Source: Opitutaceae bacterium
GTDB lineage: Bacteria > Verrucomicrobiota > Verrucomicrobiia > Opitutales > Opitutaceae
Reading direction: 5' to 3'
DNA length: 36,387 nucleotides
Assembly (NCBI GenBank): GCA_024711005.1
Contig: JANJTQ010000246.1
Location: 1-36,387 of the forward strand
Shown: positions 16,034-24,044 of the stretch, in pieces
How positions within the stretch are numbered: position 1 is the stretch's first letter
Layout: every line of letters starts with the position of its first letter
Notes under the pieces: model-generated
Seen by the model: only the letters and a program-made list of their open reading frames with translations
Told to the model about the DNA's origin: nothing
Database searches by the model: none
Position numbers and translations under genes: made by a program

Positions 16034-18508
16034 TTACCGCTTCCAGACGGAACGCATGCCCCAGCCCACGATCGCCAACGTCGCGAGCGAGCTCAGCGGC
16101 ATGAGAATCGCCGCGATCAACGGGTTCATCCGCCCCGACACCGCCATCCCGACCGCGAGCAGATTGTATGCGATCATGAATACCAGCAGCGCGATCTGGG
16201 TGCGATGACGCGCATCGTTGATTTCAAACAACGCCCGAATGCCCGCGATGCCGCGTCCGAGATAATAAAAGTCCGCTTTCTGTGCGAGCACGCCGCGATG
16301 CACCACGGGCGTTCCACGGCACAACGCACGGTCAAATGCCAGACTGTCGTTGGCACCGTCGCCCAGCATCAGTGCGCCGTTGTCGTTCCCGAACCAGTCC
16401 GCCTTCTCACGCGGCGAAAGTTCCGCGTGTCCGCTGTCCGGAGGCAGCCCCAACTCGGCCATCAACGACGCCACCTTTTCGCGTCGGTCACCGCTCAACA
16501 CCACAATCTCCAACCCGCGCCCCGCGAGCGCCCCCAGTTCCGTGCGCGCATCGGTCCGCGCCCTATCCTCAAACCCAAACCGCGCCACCGCCCGCCCCCC
16601 GTACGCCAACACCACATCCCGCTCCGACGTCTCCGTTTCCGCCCGACCCGGTTTGTCACTTATTAAGTGACAAACTTGGTTTGGGGTTTTTCCTCCAATA
16701 GCTTCGGCATCTTCAAAAATGCCGAATCGGGGGCGTCCCAGCGTCCAATTGCCCAACTTTACGCCTTGGCCGATCTCTTCCGTGACTTCGCCCGCCATGG
16801 GCTCGCCACCGCCTCGCGAGAGTAACGCTTCGTGCAACGATCGGCTCACCGGATGCGGATTATCCCGCACCAGCCCCAACAGCGCCGCCCGTCCTTGGTC
16901 GTCCAATGCGTCGAGCGCCTCCGGATTCTGCAGCACCGGTGTCTCCAACGTGAGCGTCCCCGTTTTGTCGAACACCACGGTGCGCACGCGCCGCAAGCGC
17001 GCCCACAAATCACCGGCCCGCACAAACACGCCGCGCCGCCGAAGCGCCACCGTCGCCGCTTCCTCCGCCAACGGAAACGCAAGCCCGAGCGCGCACGGAC
17101 ACGATACCACCAACACCGCCGTCACCACCGCGCCCGCATGCATCAGGTCGCCCGTCGCCAGCCCCCAGCCCAGCCCGGACAACGCCGCCACCGCCAGAAT
17201 CACGATAAGATAACACCGGATCACCCGCTCGATCAGCCGATGCCGGCCTTCCTCGCGCACCGCCGGTTTCAACAGTTCCGCCAGCAACGAATCGTCCCAC
17301 GCCTGTGTCGCCACCAAACGGATACAATCCAGTCCGATGTTCTGCGCCCCCGCCGGTATCCGTTGATCCGCGCGAAATGTCCGCGGCTCCGCCTCGCCGT
17401 TGATCCAGGCCAGACTCAACGCGGCCTCCGCCGTTTCCAGACGTCCCTCGACCGGAACCATCGCGCCCTTGGCGACTTCAAATCGCTGGCCGATGCGCAG
17501 GGTCTCCGGAGCCGCCTCGCTGGTCGTACCGTCTTCGGCGATCACCCGGACCCGCGGGGGCGTCGGTTGGCGGCTGAGCAACCGGCGACGATTGCGTTCC
17601 ACCGCGGCCACCTGCGCCCAACGTCCGACGAGCATCAGCACGATGAACGCGCTCACAAAATCGAAATACACATAACGCTCCTCGGAACTCAGCCAGCCGT
17701 AAAGCGATCCGGTGTACGCGCCGATGATTCCCAGCGCGATCGGCAGGTCGATATGCAGCACCCGTTCGCGCAGCGCCCGCACCGCCTTCGCGATAAAATA
17801 CCCGCCGCCGGCCAGCAGGCTGAGTGTGGCGAACGCCAGTTGCAGCGTGCCGAACAACCGCGCGTATTCATACGTGCTCTCCATGCCGAAATACGTCGGC
17901 AGCGCGAAGAGCATCACGTTCATCGCAAAGGCGGTGCACAGCCCGACGCGGCGAATCAGCACGCGGCTCTCGCCTTGCTCCGCGTCGGACAAACCGGCCG
18001 GGCCCACCAGGTAGTTGAAACGTTGCAAGGTACGCGCGCACTCGACCGCGTCGAAGCCGCCTTTCTCCCAGAACCAGCGCATTTGCCCGGTCTGCGCATT
18101 GATCTCAAGTCGTCCGGCACCGGGTTGTTTCGTGAACAATTTCTCGATCAGCCACACACAGCCGGCGCACGAAATGCCCTGCACTTCCAACACGAGAGTC
18201 GGCGCGCGTCCGTCCGGCGTCGTCGCCTCGGCCCCGCGTTGAGCCTCCTGCAACCACCCGTAGTCACGCGGTTGCAGCAGCGCGGGATCCGCCGGCACGG
18301 TCACGTCGTCCTTGATGCGATAATAGGCGTCGAGTCCTTCGTCATGCACGAGCCGGTAGACATACGCGCAACCCGCGCAGCAAAACTCGTCATGGGGCGA
18401 CGGCGCTCCGCAGTGGCGGCAAACAGGCTTTTTCGGAGCAGGAGTCCACTGCGACTCATGAGATTCGGAGGATCGGGTCTCTGAATCCTTCGTCGCACTT
18501 ACCGGCAT
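16034..18508 (-). CDS. ccoI: CcoI, copper-type P1B ATPase for cbb3 oxidase assembly
   Basis: This is 824 residues. Domains in order: an N-terminal cysteine-rich metal-binding segment (C30, C33, C43, C44, C47), a heavy-metal-associated domain with CAGC at 114-117, membrane helices from about 185, and an actuator loop with INGEAEP at 369-375. Then come the ion-path motif CPC at 470-472, the phosphorylation site DKTGT at 514-518 (Asp514), HP at 552-553 in the nucleotide domain, and GDGAND at 716-721. It exports copper towards the periplasm for CuB loading of the oxidase. Its start overlaps the SafE-type stop by 10 bp, so the two are translationally coupled. Residues about 610-621 (NQVCHLISDKPG) are encoded by a palindromic repeat inserted in frame in the nucleotide-binding domain. 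Confidence 0.93.
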   Translation of the reverse strand: MPVSATKDSETRSSESHESQWTPAPKKPVCRHCGAPSPHDEFCCAGCAYVYRLVHDEGLDAYYRIKDDVTVPADPALLQPRDYGWLQEAQRGAEATTPDGRAPTLVLEVQGISCAGCVWLIEKLFTKQPGAGRLEINAQTGQMRWFWEKGGFDAVECARTLQRFNYLVGPAGLSDAEQGESRVLIRRVGLCTAFAMNVMLFALPTYFGMESTYEYARLFGTLQLAFATLSLLAGGGYFIAKAVRALRERVLHIDLPIALGIIGAYTGSLYGWLSSEERYVYFDFVSAFIVLMLVGRWAQVAAVERNRRRLLSRQPTPPRVRVIAEDGTTSEAAPETLRIGQRFEVAKGAMVPVEGRLETAEAALSLAWINGEAEPRTFRADQRIPAGAQNIGLDCIRLVATQAWDDSLLAELLKPAVREEGRHRLIERVIRCYLIVILAVAALSGLGWGLATGDLMHAGAVVTAVLVVSCPCALGLAFPLAEEAATVALRRRGVFVRAGDLWARLRRVRTVVFDKTGTLTLETPVLQNPEALDALDDQGRAALLGLVRDNPHPVSRSLHEALLSRGGGEPMAGEVTEEIGQGVKLGNWTLGRPRFGIFEDAEAIGGKTPNQVCHLISDKPGRAETETSERDVVLAYGGRAVARFGFEDRARTDARTELGALAGRGLEIVVLSGDRREKVASLMAELGLPPDSGHAELSPREKADWFGNDNGALMLGDGANDSLAFDRALCRGTPVVHRGVLAQKADFYYLGRGIAGIRALFEINDARHRTQIALLVFMIAYNLLAVGMAVSGRMNPLIAAILMPLSSLATLAIVGWGMRSVWKR
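16651..16675. repeat. 25-bp perfect palindrome inside ccoI, shared with the 35579 element
   Basis: Arms GTTTGTCACTTA (16651-16662) and TAAGTGACAAAC (16664-16675) flank a central T. The identical 25 bp occur at 35588-35612. Flanks here are only partly complementary (CCGACCCG on the left, TTGGTTTGGGG on the right). On the ccoI strand it is read in frame as V-C-H-L-I-S-D-K. Confidence 0.85.
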
Positions 18509-19182
18509 AAAAAGTCTCCCATTCCGGCACCGCCCGGCCCCAATCGCCACATGATCACCAGCGCCGTCGTCAGCGCCAGCCCGGACTGAATGCGCGCCAG
18601 CCAGACGGGCGTGAGCTTCAAGCGAAGCCTTCCGTAGTTTGCCTGCACCAGCCAAAGCAACGGCACCGTGCCAAGACCAAAGGCCATCATAAATTCGGCG
18701 CCGCGCACCGCCGATCCCGCGAATGCCGCCATCGCGATCAGGAAGTATAGCGGTCCGCAGGGCAGCAACGGAGTCGCCGCGCCCATCACCGCCGCCACGC
18801 GCAGTCGTGAACGGCCTCGCAAGGCGTTTTGCAGTTTCCACTGCAAACGCGTGAGCATCGCGAGCCGCGGAAGACGTTTCTCCAACCTCAATCCCACAAT
18901 CACAAAAAAGATCACCAACACCCACGGAAGCACCCGGAGCGCCGCATCGCCCAAAAATGCCAGCGGCATGCCACCCAACCCGCCAGCCAAGGCACCCAAC
19001 ATGGTGTAACCGATCAGACGGGTGCCGTGATAAACCGTGGCAACCGTGAACGGATCCACGCGATCTTCGCGGGCGGGTGCCATCATGCAGGTGAGCGGAC
19101 CGCACATCGCGGCGCAGTGCAGGCTGGTAACGAGCCCGGCCACAAAAGCGGCCGCGGGGGTGTTGATTCCGGCGAGGTCCAC
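18499..19182 (-). CDS. TauE/SafE-family membrane protein of the cbb3 operon
   Basis: This is 227 residues with about six hydrophobic segments. It begins AAAFVAGLVTSLHCAAMCGP, the 'HC..MCGP' start typical of the sulfite-exporter-like proteins that sit beside ccoI, and it has LLPCGPLYFL about 110 residues later. Cys23, Met26, Cys27 and the later Cys could bind copper. The family name is historical; in cbb3 operons such proteins are thought to take part in copper handling for the oxidase. I propose the GTG at 19182, 5 nt after the upstream stop and just before the conserved part. Longer in-frame starts up to 19305 would overlap the 58-aa gene. It overlaps ccoI by 10 bp. Confidence 0.8.
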   Translation of the reverse strand: MDLAGINTPAAAFVAGLVTSLHCAAMCGPLTCMMAPAREDRVDPFTVATVYHGTRLIGYTMLGALAGGLGGMPLAFLGDAALRVLPWVLVIFFVIVGLRLEKRLPRLAMLTRLQWKLQNALRGRSRLRVAAVMGAATPLLPCGPLYFLIAMAAFAGSAVRGAEFMMAFGLGTVPLLWLVQANYGRLRLKLTPVWLARIQSGLALTTALVIMWRLGPGGAGMGDFLCR

Positions 19183-19187
19183 GGTCG

Positions 19188-19364
19188 TCAGCGAGCCTCC
19201 CGCGGCGGAAGCGGCACGTCCTCCGCCCGATGCTTTGACGCAAAAAAGAACATCGCGGCCCACGCCAATGCCATCAGCGCAAACACGACACCAACGCCGA
19301 TCCACAAGGTCGCACTCGAAGAGGATGGGGTTCCGTCCCCGCCTTTGTCTCGCGCGGAGTTCAT
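19188..19364 (-). CDS. Small single-span membrane protein between ccoG and the SafE-type gene
   Basis: This 58-residue protein starts MNSARDKGGDGTPSSSS, then has one hydrophobic helix (about 18-43, LWIGVGVVFALMALAWAAMF) and a charged tail ending PLPPREAR. Its ATG overlaps the ccoG stop in an ATGA, and its stop is 5 nt before the proposed start of the next gene, so it is tightly coupled within the operon. It is placed where fixH/ccoH usually lies but is far shorter and shows no FixH sequence features. It could be a CcoS-like or other assembly peptide. The function is not recognised; the context argues that it is a real gene. Confidence 0.6.
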   Translation of the reverse strand: MNSARDKGGDGTPSSSSATLWIGVGVVFALMALAWAAMFFFASKHRAEDVPLPPREAR

Positions 19365-20773
19365 GGCGTATCCTCTTTCAAGAGTTCCGGATCCGGCCCC
19401 ACAAAACGCACCGGGCGTTCCAGCGTAAAGGTCCCCTCCTCGTCCGTCACCCGCACCGTCAATGTGAACGAGCCCGCATAATCCGCGCGTGATATTTGCA
19501 CCACAAGCGGACGCACATCCTCGGCGAGCGGGGCGAGTTCGACCGCACCTTCAAGACCGGTGCGTTTGAGCGCCTCCGGGGCGTCCGGCAGCGTCACCAC
19601 AAATCGGACGGGCGTGTCGCGCTTGTTCACCAGGCGCACGAGGAACTGATTGCGCACCGCGTCGGTGGTCACGAAATACGGCGCCCCGGTCATCCGGGTG
19701 ATCCCCAGATTCGCCGGACGAACGGTCGAGACCGCCCACGTCGCCACAAGAATACCCACCAGCAGAAGCCCGGCATAAATCAACGTGCGCGGACGGAGCC
19801 AGCGAGTGCGTCCGCCGGCGAAACCCGCCAGCGAATCGTAACGAATGAGTCCGCGCGGACGACCGACCTTGTCCATCACGGTATCACAGGCATCAATACA
19901 GGCCGCGCAGCCAATGCACTCGATCTGCAGGCCTTGGCGGATGTCGATGCCCGTCGGGCAAACCTGCACGCAGCGGTTGCAATCGACGCAGGCTCCGGCG
20001 TCGGGTGTGTTGAGCCTGCCGCGGGGCTCGCCGCGTTTTGAATCATACCCGATCACCAACGAATGATCGTCGATCAGCGCCGACTGGAGGCGCCCGTAAG
20101 GACAGATCACGATGCAGAGCTGCTCGCGAAACCACGCGAAGTTGAAATAGAGAATACCCGTAAAAACGAAGACGAAGACGAAGGCGCCCCAGTGCGCGCC
20201 GGGAGCCGCGTGCATCATCGCCCACAACTCGGGAATCGAAACGAAGTAGGCGAGAAACAGGTGGGCGATCACCGCCGACAGCAGGAAAAAGATGAGCTGT
20301 TTCCCTCCGCGACGCAGAACCTTGGACGCTCCCCACGGCGCCGCGTCCAGCCGTCGGCGCTTGAACGAATCGCCTTCCAGCCAGCGCTCCACCCGCCGAT
20401 ACACGTGCTCCAAAAACACCGTCTGTGGACACGCCCAGCCGCACCAGACGCGTCCTAGCAGGGCCGTGATAAAAAAAAGGGCGAAGCCCAGTCCCGTGAT
20501 ACCGAAAAACATCAGCCAGGCATCCTGGAATGCCAGGGTGAAACCGAAGAGGTGGAAACGGCGCGCGGCAATGTCGAGGAACACCGCCGGATGTGCGCCG
20601 ATCGGGATCCACGGCAACGCGAGGTAGACCGCGATCAGGAACCAACCCGACCAACGCCTCGCGGTCGTAAACCATCCCTTCGCATCCGCCGGGTGCAGAA
20701 ACAACCGGGAGCCGTCCTCACGTATGGTGGTGACGGAGTCGCGATCGGGGCGGATACGGGTGGGCGTGGGCAT
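19361..20773 (-). CDS. ccoG: CcoG (FixG), ferredoxin-like cbb3 oxidase accessory protein
   Basis: This is 470 residues. Hydrophobic segments occur at about 44-63, 85-105, 158-180 and 195-213, and one near 325-345. The motif GRVWCGWACPQTVFLEH at 108-123 is the family hallmark. Two [4Fe-4S] ferredoxin motifs follow: Cys262, 265, 268, 272 and Cys286, 289, 292, 296. The last 120 residues form the Ig-like FixG C-terminal domain. CcoG is held to reduce copper(II) for delivery to the cbb3 oxidase. It follows ccoP after a 102-bp gap that contains a REP-like palindrome, and ends in an ATGA overlap with the 58-aa gene. The length is normal for the family. Confidence 0.95.
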   Translation of the reverse strand: MPTPTRIRPDRDSVTTIREDGSRLFLHPADAKGWFTTARRWSGWFLIAVYLALPWIPIGAHPAVFLDIAARRFHLFGFTLAFQDAWLMFFGITGLGFALFFITALLGRVWCGWACPQTVFLEHVYRRVERWLEGDSFKRRRLDAAPWGASKVLRRGGKQLIFFLLSAVIAHLFLAYFVSIPELWAMMHAAPGAHWGAFVFVFVFTGILYFNFAWFREQLCIVICPYGRLQSALIDDHSLVIGYDSKRGEPRGRLNTPDAGACVDCNRCVQVCPTGIDIRQGLQIECIGCAACIDACDTVMDKVGRPRGLIRYDSLAGFAGGRTRWLRPRTLIYAGLLLVGILVATWAVSTVRPANLGITRMTGAPYFVTTDAVRNQFLVRLVNKRDTPVRFVVTLPDAPEALKRTGLEGAVELAPLAEDVRPLVVQISRADYAGSFTLTVRVTDEEGTFTLERPVRFVGPDPELLKEDTP

Positions 20774-20804
20774 GAAAAAATATCGAGGACGCGTGTCTTA
20801 AAAA

Positions 20805-20866
20805 ATGTTGGGGGCGAACTTGCTCGCGGTTCGGACGATCCATCGCGAGCAACCTCGCTCCCACAT
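20805..20866. repeat. REP-like palindrome between ccoP and ccoG
   Basis: Arms 20805-20828 and 20844-20866 pair with a few mismatches; the inner 9 bp (TTGCTCGCG and CGCGAGCAA) are perfect. Read on the minus strand it contains GTGGGAGCGAGGTTGCTCGC, strikingly like the REP elements known from Pseudomonas. It may be an mRNA-stabilising or partially terminating hairpin in the operon, or a mobile REP unit. Confidence 0.65.
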
Positions 20867-20875
20867 TAAGCAACC

Positions 20876-21412
20876 TTACGGCGCATCGTGCTGGCTGAGG
20901 ATGAACGCGACCACTTCGGAGACTTTTTTCCCGCCAAGCATCGGTCCCCAACCGGGCATACCCTTGGGGAGCACGCCTTCCGTCACGGTCTTCAACACCT
21001 CGCCTGGCGTGCCTCCGTGGATCCACTCGGCGTCCACCAAATTCGGCCCGATCCCGCCGGTGAGCGCGGCATTGTGGCAGCTTGCGCAGGTGGATTGGAA
21101 TGTCGTGCGTCCCGCATCCACGAACGCGGGGTTGCGGCTCATTTTCCACAACGTGGCGTCGTCGAGCGTGGTGGACGACGCGGCGATCTTTTCGGTTTCG
21201 ATGCGCTGCAATTCGGCGGCAAGGCGCGTCTCGTCGTTGGACGTCGAGAAATGTTGCGTCACCATCCAGTAGCCGACGGCGAAGACGATACTCGCGTAGA
21301 GCGTCATCAACCACCAATTGGGCATGCGGCGGTCGTATTCGGCGATGCCGTCGAAGACGTGTTCGCGAATCGGGTCATCGCCCGGTTCCTGAACGGGTTT
21401 ATTTGGATTCAT
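20876..21412 (-). CDS. ccoP: CcoP-like cytochrome c subunit with one haem site
   Basis: This is 178 residues. An N-terminal segment typical of CcoP (EHVFDGIAEYDRRMPNWWL, residues 17-35) leads into one membrane helix (about 33-52). A single cytochrome c domain follows, with CASCH at 109-113 and a probable axial Met in KGMPGWGPM. Usual CcoP is about 300 residues with two c-type haem motifs; this one has only one, and there is no sign of a broken second domain downstream, since the 102-bp gap holds a REP-like element. It passes electrons from soluble cytochrome c toward CcoO. The start overlaps ccoQ by 14 bp. The identification is firm from the N-terminus and operon position. Confidence 0.9.
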   Translation of the reverse strand: MNPNKPVQEPGDDPIREHVFDGIAEYDRRMPNWWLMTLYASIVFAVGYWMVTQHFSTSNDETRLAAELQRIETEKIAASSTTLDDATLWKMSRNPAFVDAGRTTFQSTCASCHNAALTGGIGPNLVDAEWIHGGTPGEVLKTVTEGVLPKGMPGWGPMLGGKKVSEVVAFILSQHDAP

Positions 21413-21584
21413 CGGGAGAAACAGTGCTTTCGGATTCGAAGGGAAGACGGGCGAAGCGATCGATCTGTCCGCGCTTCATGCGAAGTGCGCGGTAGAAGAT
21501 CGTCGCATACACCGAGCCGGCGGTAATCAGGGCGATCAGTGGAAAAAGACCGACCCAGTCTTCAAAAAGGAGACGACGGAACAT
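21399..21584 (-). CDS. ccoQ: CcoQ-like small cbb3 oxidase subunit
   Basis: This is 61 residues with one hydrophobic helix (about 11-32, VGLFPLIALITAGSVYATIF) followed by a charged, Glu/Ser-rich tail. Size, topology and position between ccoNO and ccoP fit CcoQ/FixQ, which stabilises the complex. There is little sequence motif to check in this family, so the call rests on context. It overlaps the ccoP start by 14 bp. Confidence 0.7.
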   Translation of the reverse strand: MFRRLLFEDWVGLFPLIALITAGSVYATIFYRALRMKRGQIDRFARLPFESESTVSPDESK

Positions 21585-21621
21585 GGCGGGAAATTAAGGA
21601 GTGTCTTGGAGCCGCTTCGTT

Positions 21622-21706
21622 CTCTTTCTCTTAATCCTTCTCTTTCGTCAGGTCCGAAACCGGGTCCCGGAGGAGAAAGATCAAGATAAAGAAGAAAGAG
21701 AAAGAG
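21622..21706. terminator. Long purine/pyrimidine inverted repeat between ccoNO and ccoQ
   Basis: CTCTTTCTCTT near 21622 is complementary to AAGAGAAAGAG ending near 21706. The whole 129-bp gap is built of CT-rich then GA-rich tracts and could fold into one long imperfect stem in the mRNA. It may set the amount of ccoNO relative to the downstream genes. Confidence 0.35.
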
Positions 21707-21714
21707 CGGTCTTG

Positions 21715-24024
21715 TTACTTGGCGGCGGATTTGAGCGGTGCGACGATTTCGTGCTTCCCGAGTTTCTGGAGGTAGGCGATGAGCGCCACGATCTCGCGGT
21801 CCGGGGCGATGTAGACGCCCGAGGCGCGCAGGTCGTCGGCGATCGACTTGGCCTGGGTCTCCACGGCAAGGAGGAGTTCACCGTCTTTATATTCCGGATA
21901 CGGGACTCCCAGGATTCGTTGAACGGCGAGCTTGGAGTCGAGGGCGGCGACATCGGTCTTGCGTTCGAAGAGCCACGGATAGTTGGGCATGTTGGAACCC
22001 GGTGAAACTTCGCGCGGATCCATCATGTGACGATAATGCCAGACGTGCGGATACTTGCCGCCGACCCGGGCAAGGTCCGGGCCGGTGCGCTTCGATCCCC
22101 ATTGGAAGGGGTAGTCGTAGATCGATTCGCCGAGACGCGAATAATCGCCATAACGAAGCACGTCGGGAACGAGCGTGCGGATCATCTGCGAATGGCAGTT
22201 GTAGCAACCTTCGCTCACGTAGAGATCGCGTCCGGCGAGTTCCAACGGCGTGTAGGGAATCGCCCGGCGGCCTTCGACATTTTCGGCGCGGTTCACGAGC
22301 GTGGTCGGAATGATCTGGATCATACCGCCCGCCGCGACCGCGACGAAGGTGAGGATCGTGAACGGCATGGCGTTGACCAGAAGCCGATCATACCAGGCAG
22401 CCCAGCGAATGGTACGCGCGTGAAAGTGAACCCAGGCCAGCATCACACACAGCGCGGTGCCGAAGAGTCCGGCGAGCTTCAGCAGATCGCCGCCAAACAT
22501 CCACGCGCAGGCAAAGACCGTGCCCAGCGCGGCGAACATCACCGGCGGGTTGAACACCATCGAACCGAAGCCGAGTCGCTCGTCGGCGGAACGATCGGTC
22601 GCGAACACTTCCATGGTTCCATTGACGGGTCTCGCGCCGCGGACGGTGCGGTAGAGATTGTAGACAAGCAGGAGCCAACCGATGAGATAGAGCCCGCCGC
22701 CGAGCACGCGGAACAGCATCATCGGTTTGATGGCGTTGAGCGTCTCGACGAAGTTCGGGTAGGCCAGCATCGTGCCGTTCTCCGCGGTGGCGTTCAGCAT
22801 GAGGCCTTGGGTGATGCCCGAGGTCCACATGGCCGCGATGTAGAAAAGGATGCCGACGGTTCCGACCCAGAAGTGGAGGTTGGCGAGGGACGTGGAATAA
22901 AGCGGTTTGTTCCAGAGGCGCGGGAGCAGCCAGTAAATCATGCCGGCGGCCATGAAGCCGTTCCAGCCAAGCGCTCCGGCGTGGACATGACCGATGATCC
23001 AGTCGGTGTAGTGCCCGAGGGCGCTGACCGACTTGATGGAGAGAAGAGGCCCCTCGAAAGTCGCCATGCCGTAGAACGTGACGGCCGCGGCGAAGAACTT
23101 GAGAACCGGATCGGAGCGGAGTTTTTGCCAGGCGCCGCGAAGGGTAAGCAGACCGTTCAACATGCCGCCCCAGGACGGCGCCCAAAGCATAAGCGAGAAC
23201 GTCATGCCCAGCGTCTGAAGCCAGTCGGGCAGCGCGGTGTTAAGGAGGTGATGCGGGCCCGCCCAAATGTAGACAAAAACGAGCGACCAAAAGTGGATCA
23301 CCGACAGCCGGTAGCTGTAAACCGGACGCTCGGCCGCTTTCGGCACGAAGTAATACATGATACCGAGGATCGGCGTCGTCAGGAAGAACGCCACGGCGTT
23401 GTGCCCGTACCACCATTGCACGAGCGCGTCCTGCACGCCTCCAAAAACCGGATACGAATGCAGCAGGCTGGTCGGAAGGGAGAGGTGGTTGACGATGTAA
23501 AGCATCGCCACGGTGATGATCGTCGCGATGTAGAACCAGATCGCCACGTAGAGCGCGGGTTCATGACGGCGCTTGAGCGTCCAAAAAAAGTTCACCGCGA
23601 ACACCACCCAGATGAAGGCGACCGCGATGTTGATCGGCCAGATGAGCTCCGCGTATTCCTTGCCGCGGGAAAAACCGAGCGGGAGCGAGATCGCCGCCGC
23701 GACGATGATGAGCTGCCAGCCCCAGAAATGCAGCGAGGAGAGGAAGTCGCTCGCCAGCCGCGCCTTCACCAGACGCTGCGTCGAGTAGTAGACGCCCGCG
23801 AACATCATGTTGCCCACGAAGGCAAAGATGACGGCGTTGGTATGCAGCGGACGGAGACGTCCGAAGGTCAGCCACGGCAGGTCGAAATTAAGACGCCAGT
23901 AGTTGAGTTGCGATGCAACGAAGACGCCCGCCAGCATGCCCACCGCACCCCAGATAACGGAGGCGAGGAGGAACTGACGGACAACATGGTCGTTGTATTC
24001 GATCGTGATCTTACGGTCGGACAT
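21715..24024 (-). CDS. ccoNO: Fused CcoN-CcoO, cbb3 cytochrome c oxidase catalytic and haem c subunits
   Basis: This is 769 residues. Residues 1 to about 470 are the CcoN haem-copper oxidase core, with His61 (RLRPLHTNAV) as a low-spin haem ligand, His208 (WWYGHN) and the pair His258-His259 (GPHHLLN) as CuB ligands, and His346/His348 (GHVHAGALGWN) for the haems. A linker with two more helices follows, then the CcoO part from about 545 with its membrane anchor and haem c motif CYNCH at 607-611; an axial Met is in SPGSNMPNYPWL. It reduces O2 to water at high affinity and pumps protons. N and O are normally separate genes; a fused form is known in several phyla. No frameshift is visible at the joint. 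Confidence 0.95.
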   Translation of the reverse strand: MSDRKITIEYNDHVVRQFLLASVIWGAVGMLAGVFVASQLNYWRLNFDLPWLTFGRLRPLHTNAVIFAFVGNMMFAGVYYSTQRLVKARLASDFLSSLHFWGWQLIIVAAAISLPLGFSRGKEYAELIWPINIAVAFIWVVFAVNFFWTLKRRHEPALYVAIWFYIATIITVAMLYIVNHLSLPTSLLHSYPVFGGVQDALVQWWYGHNAVAFFLTTPILGIMYYFVPKAAERPVYSYRLSVIHFWSLVFVYIWAGPHHLLNTALPDWLQTLGMTFSLMLWAPSWGGMLNGLLTLRGAWQKLRSDPVLKFFAAAVTFYGMATFEGPLLSIKSVSALGHYTDWIIGHVHAGALGWNGFMAAGMIYWLLPRLWNKPLYSTSLANLHFWVGTVGILFYIAAMWTSGITQGLMLNATAENGTMLAYPNFVETLNAIKPMMLFRVLGGGLYLIGWLLLVYNLYRTVRGARPVNGTMEVFATDRSADERLGFGSMVFNPPVMFAALGTVFACAWMFGGDLLKLAGLFGTALCVMLAWVHFHARTIRWAAWYDRLLVNAMPFTILTFVAVAAGGMIQIIPTTLVNRAENVEGRRAIPYTPLELAGRDLYVSEGCYNCHSQMIRTLVPDVLRYGDYSRLGESIYDYPFQWGSKRTGPDLARVGGKYPHVWHYRHMMDPREVSPGSNMPNYPWLFERKTDVAALDSKLAVQRILGVPYPEYKDGELLLAVETQAKSIADDLRASGVYIAPDREIVALIAYLQKLGKHEIVAPLKSAAK

Positions 24025-24044
24025 GGAGGAAAAACAGCGGTGGC

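Noticed and set aside
16832-18484. Open frame of 550 codons on the plus strand opposite ccoI
   Set aside because: It is antisense to all ccoI motifs and strongly Arg/His/Gln-rich, with no recognisable domain.
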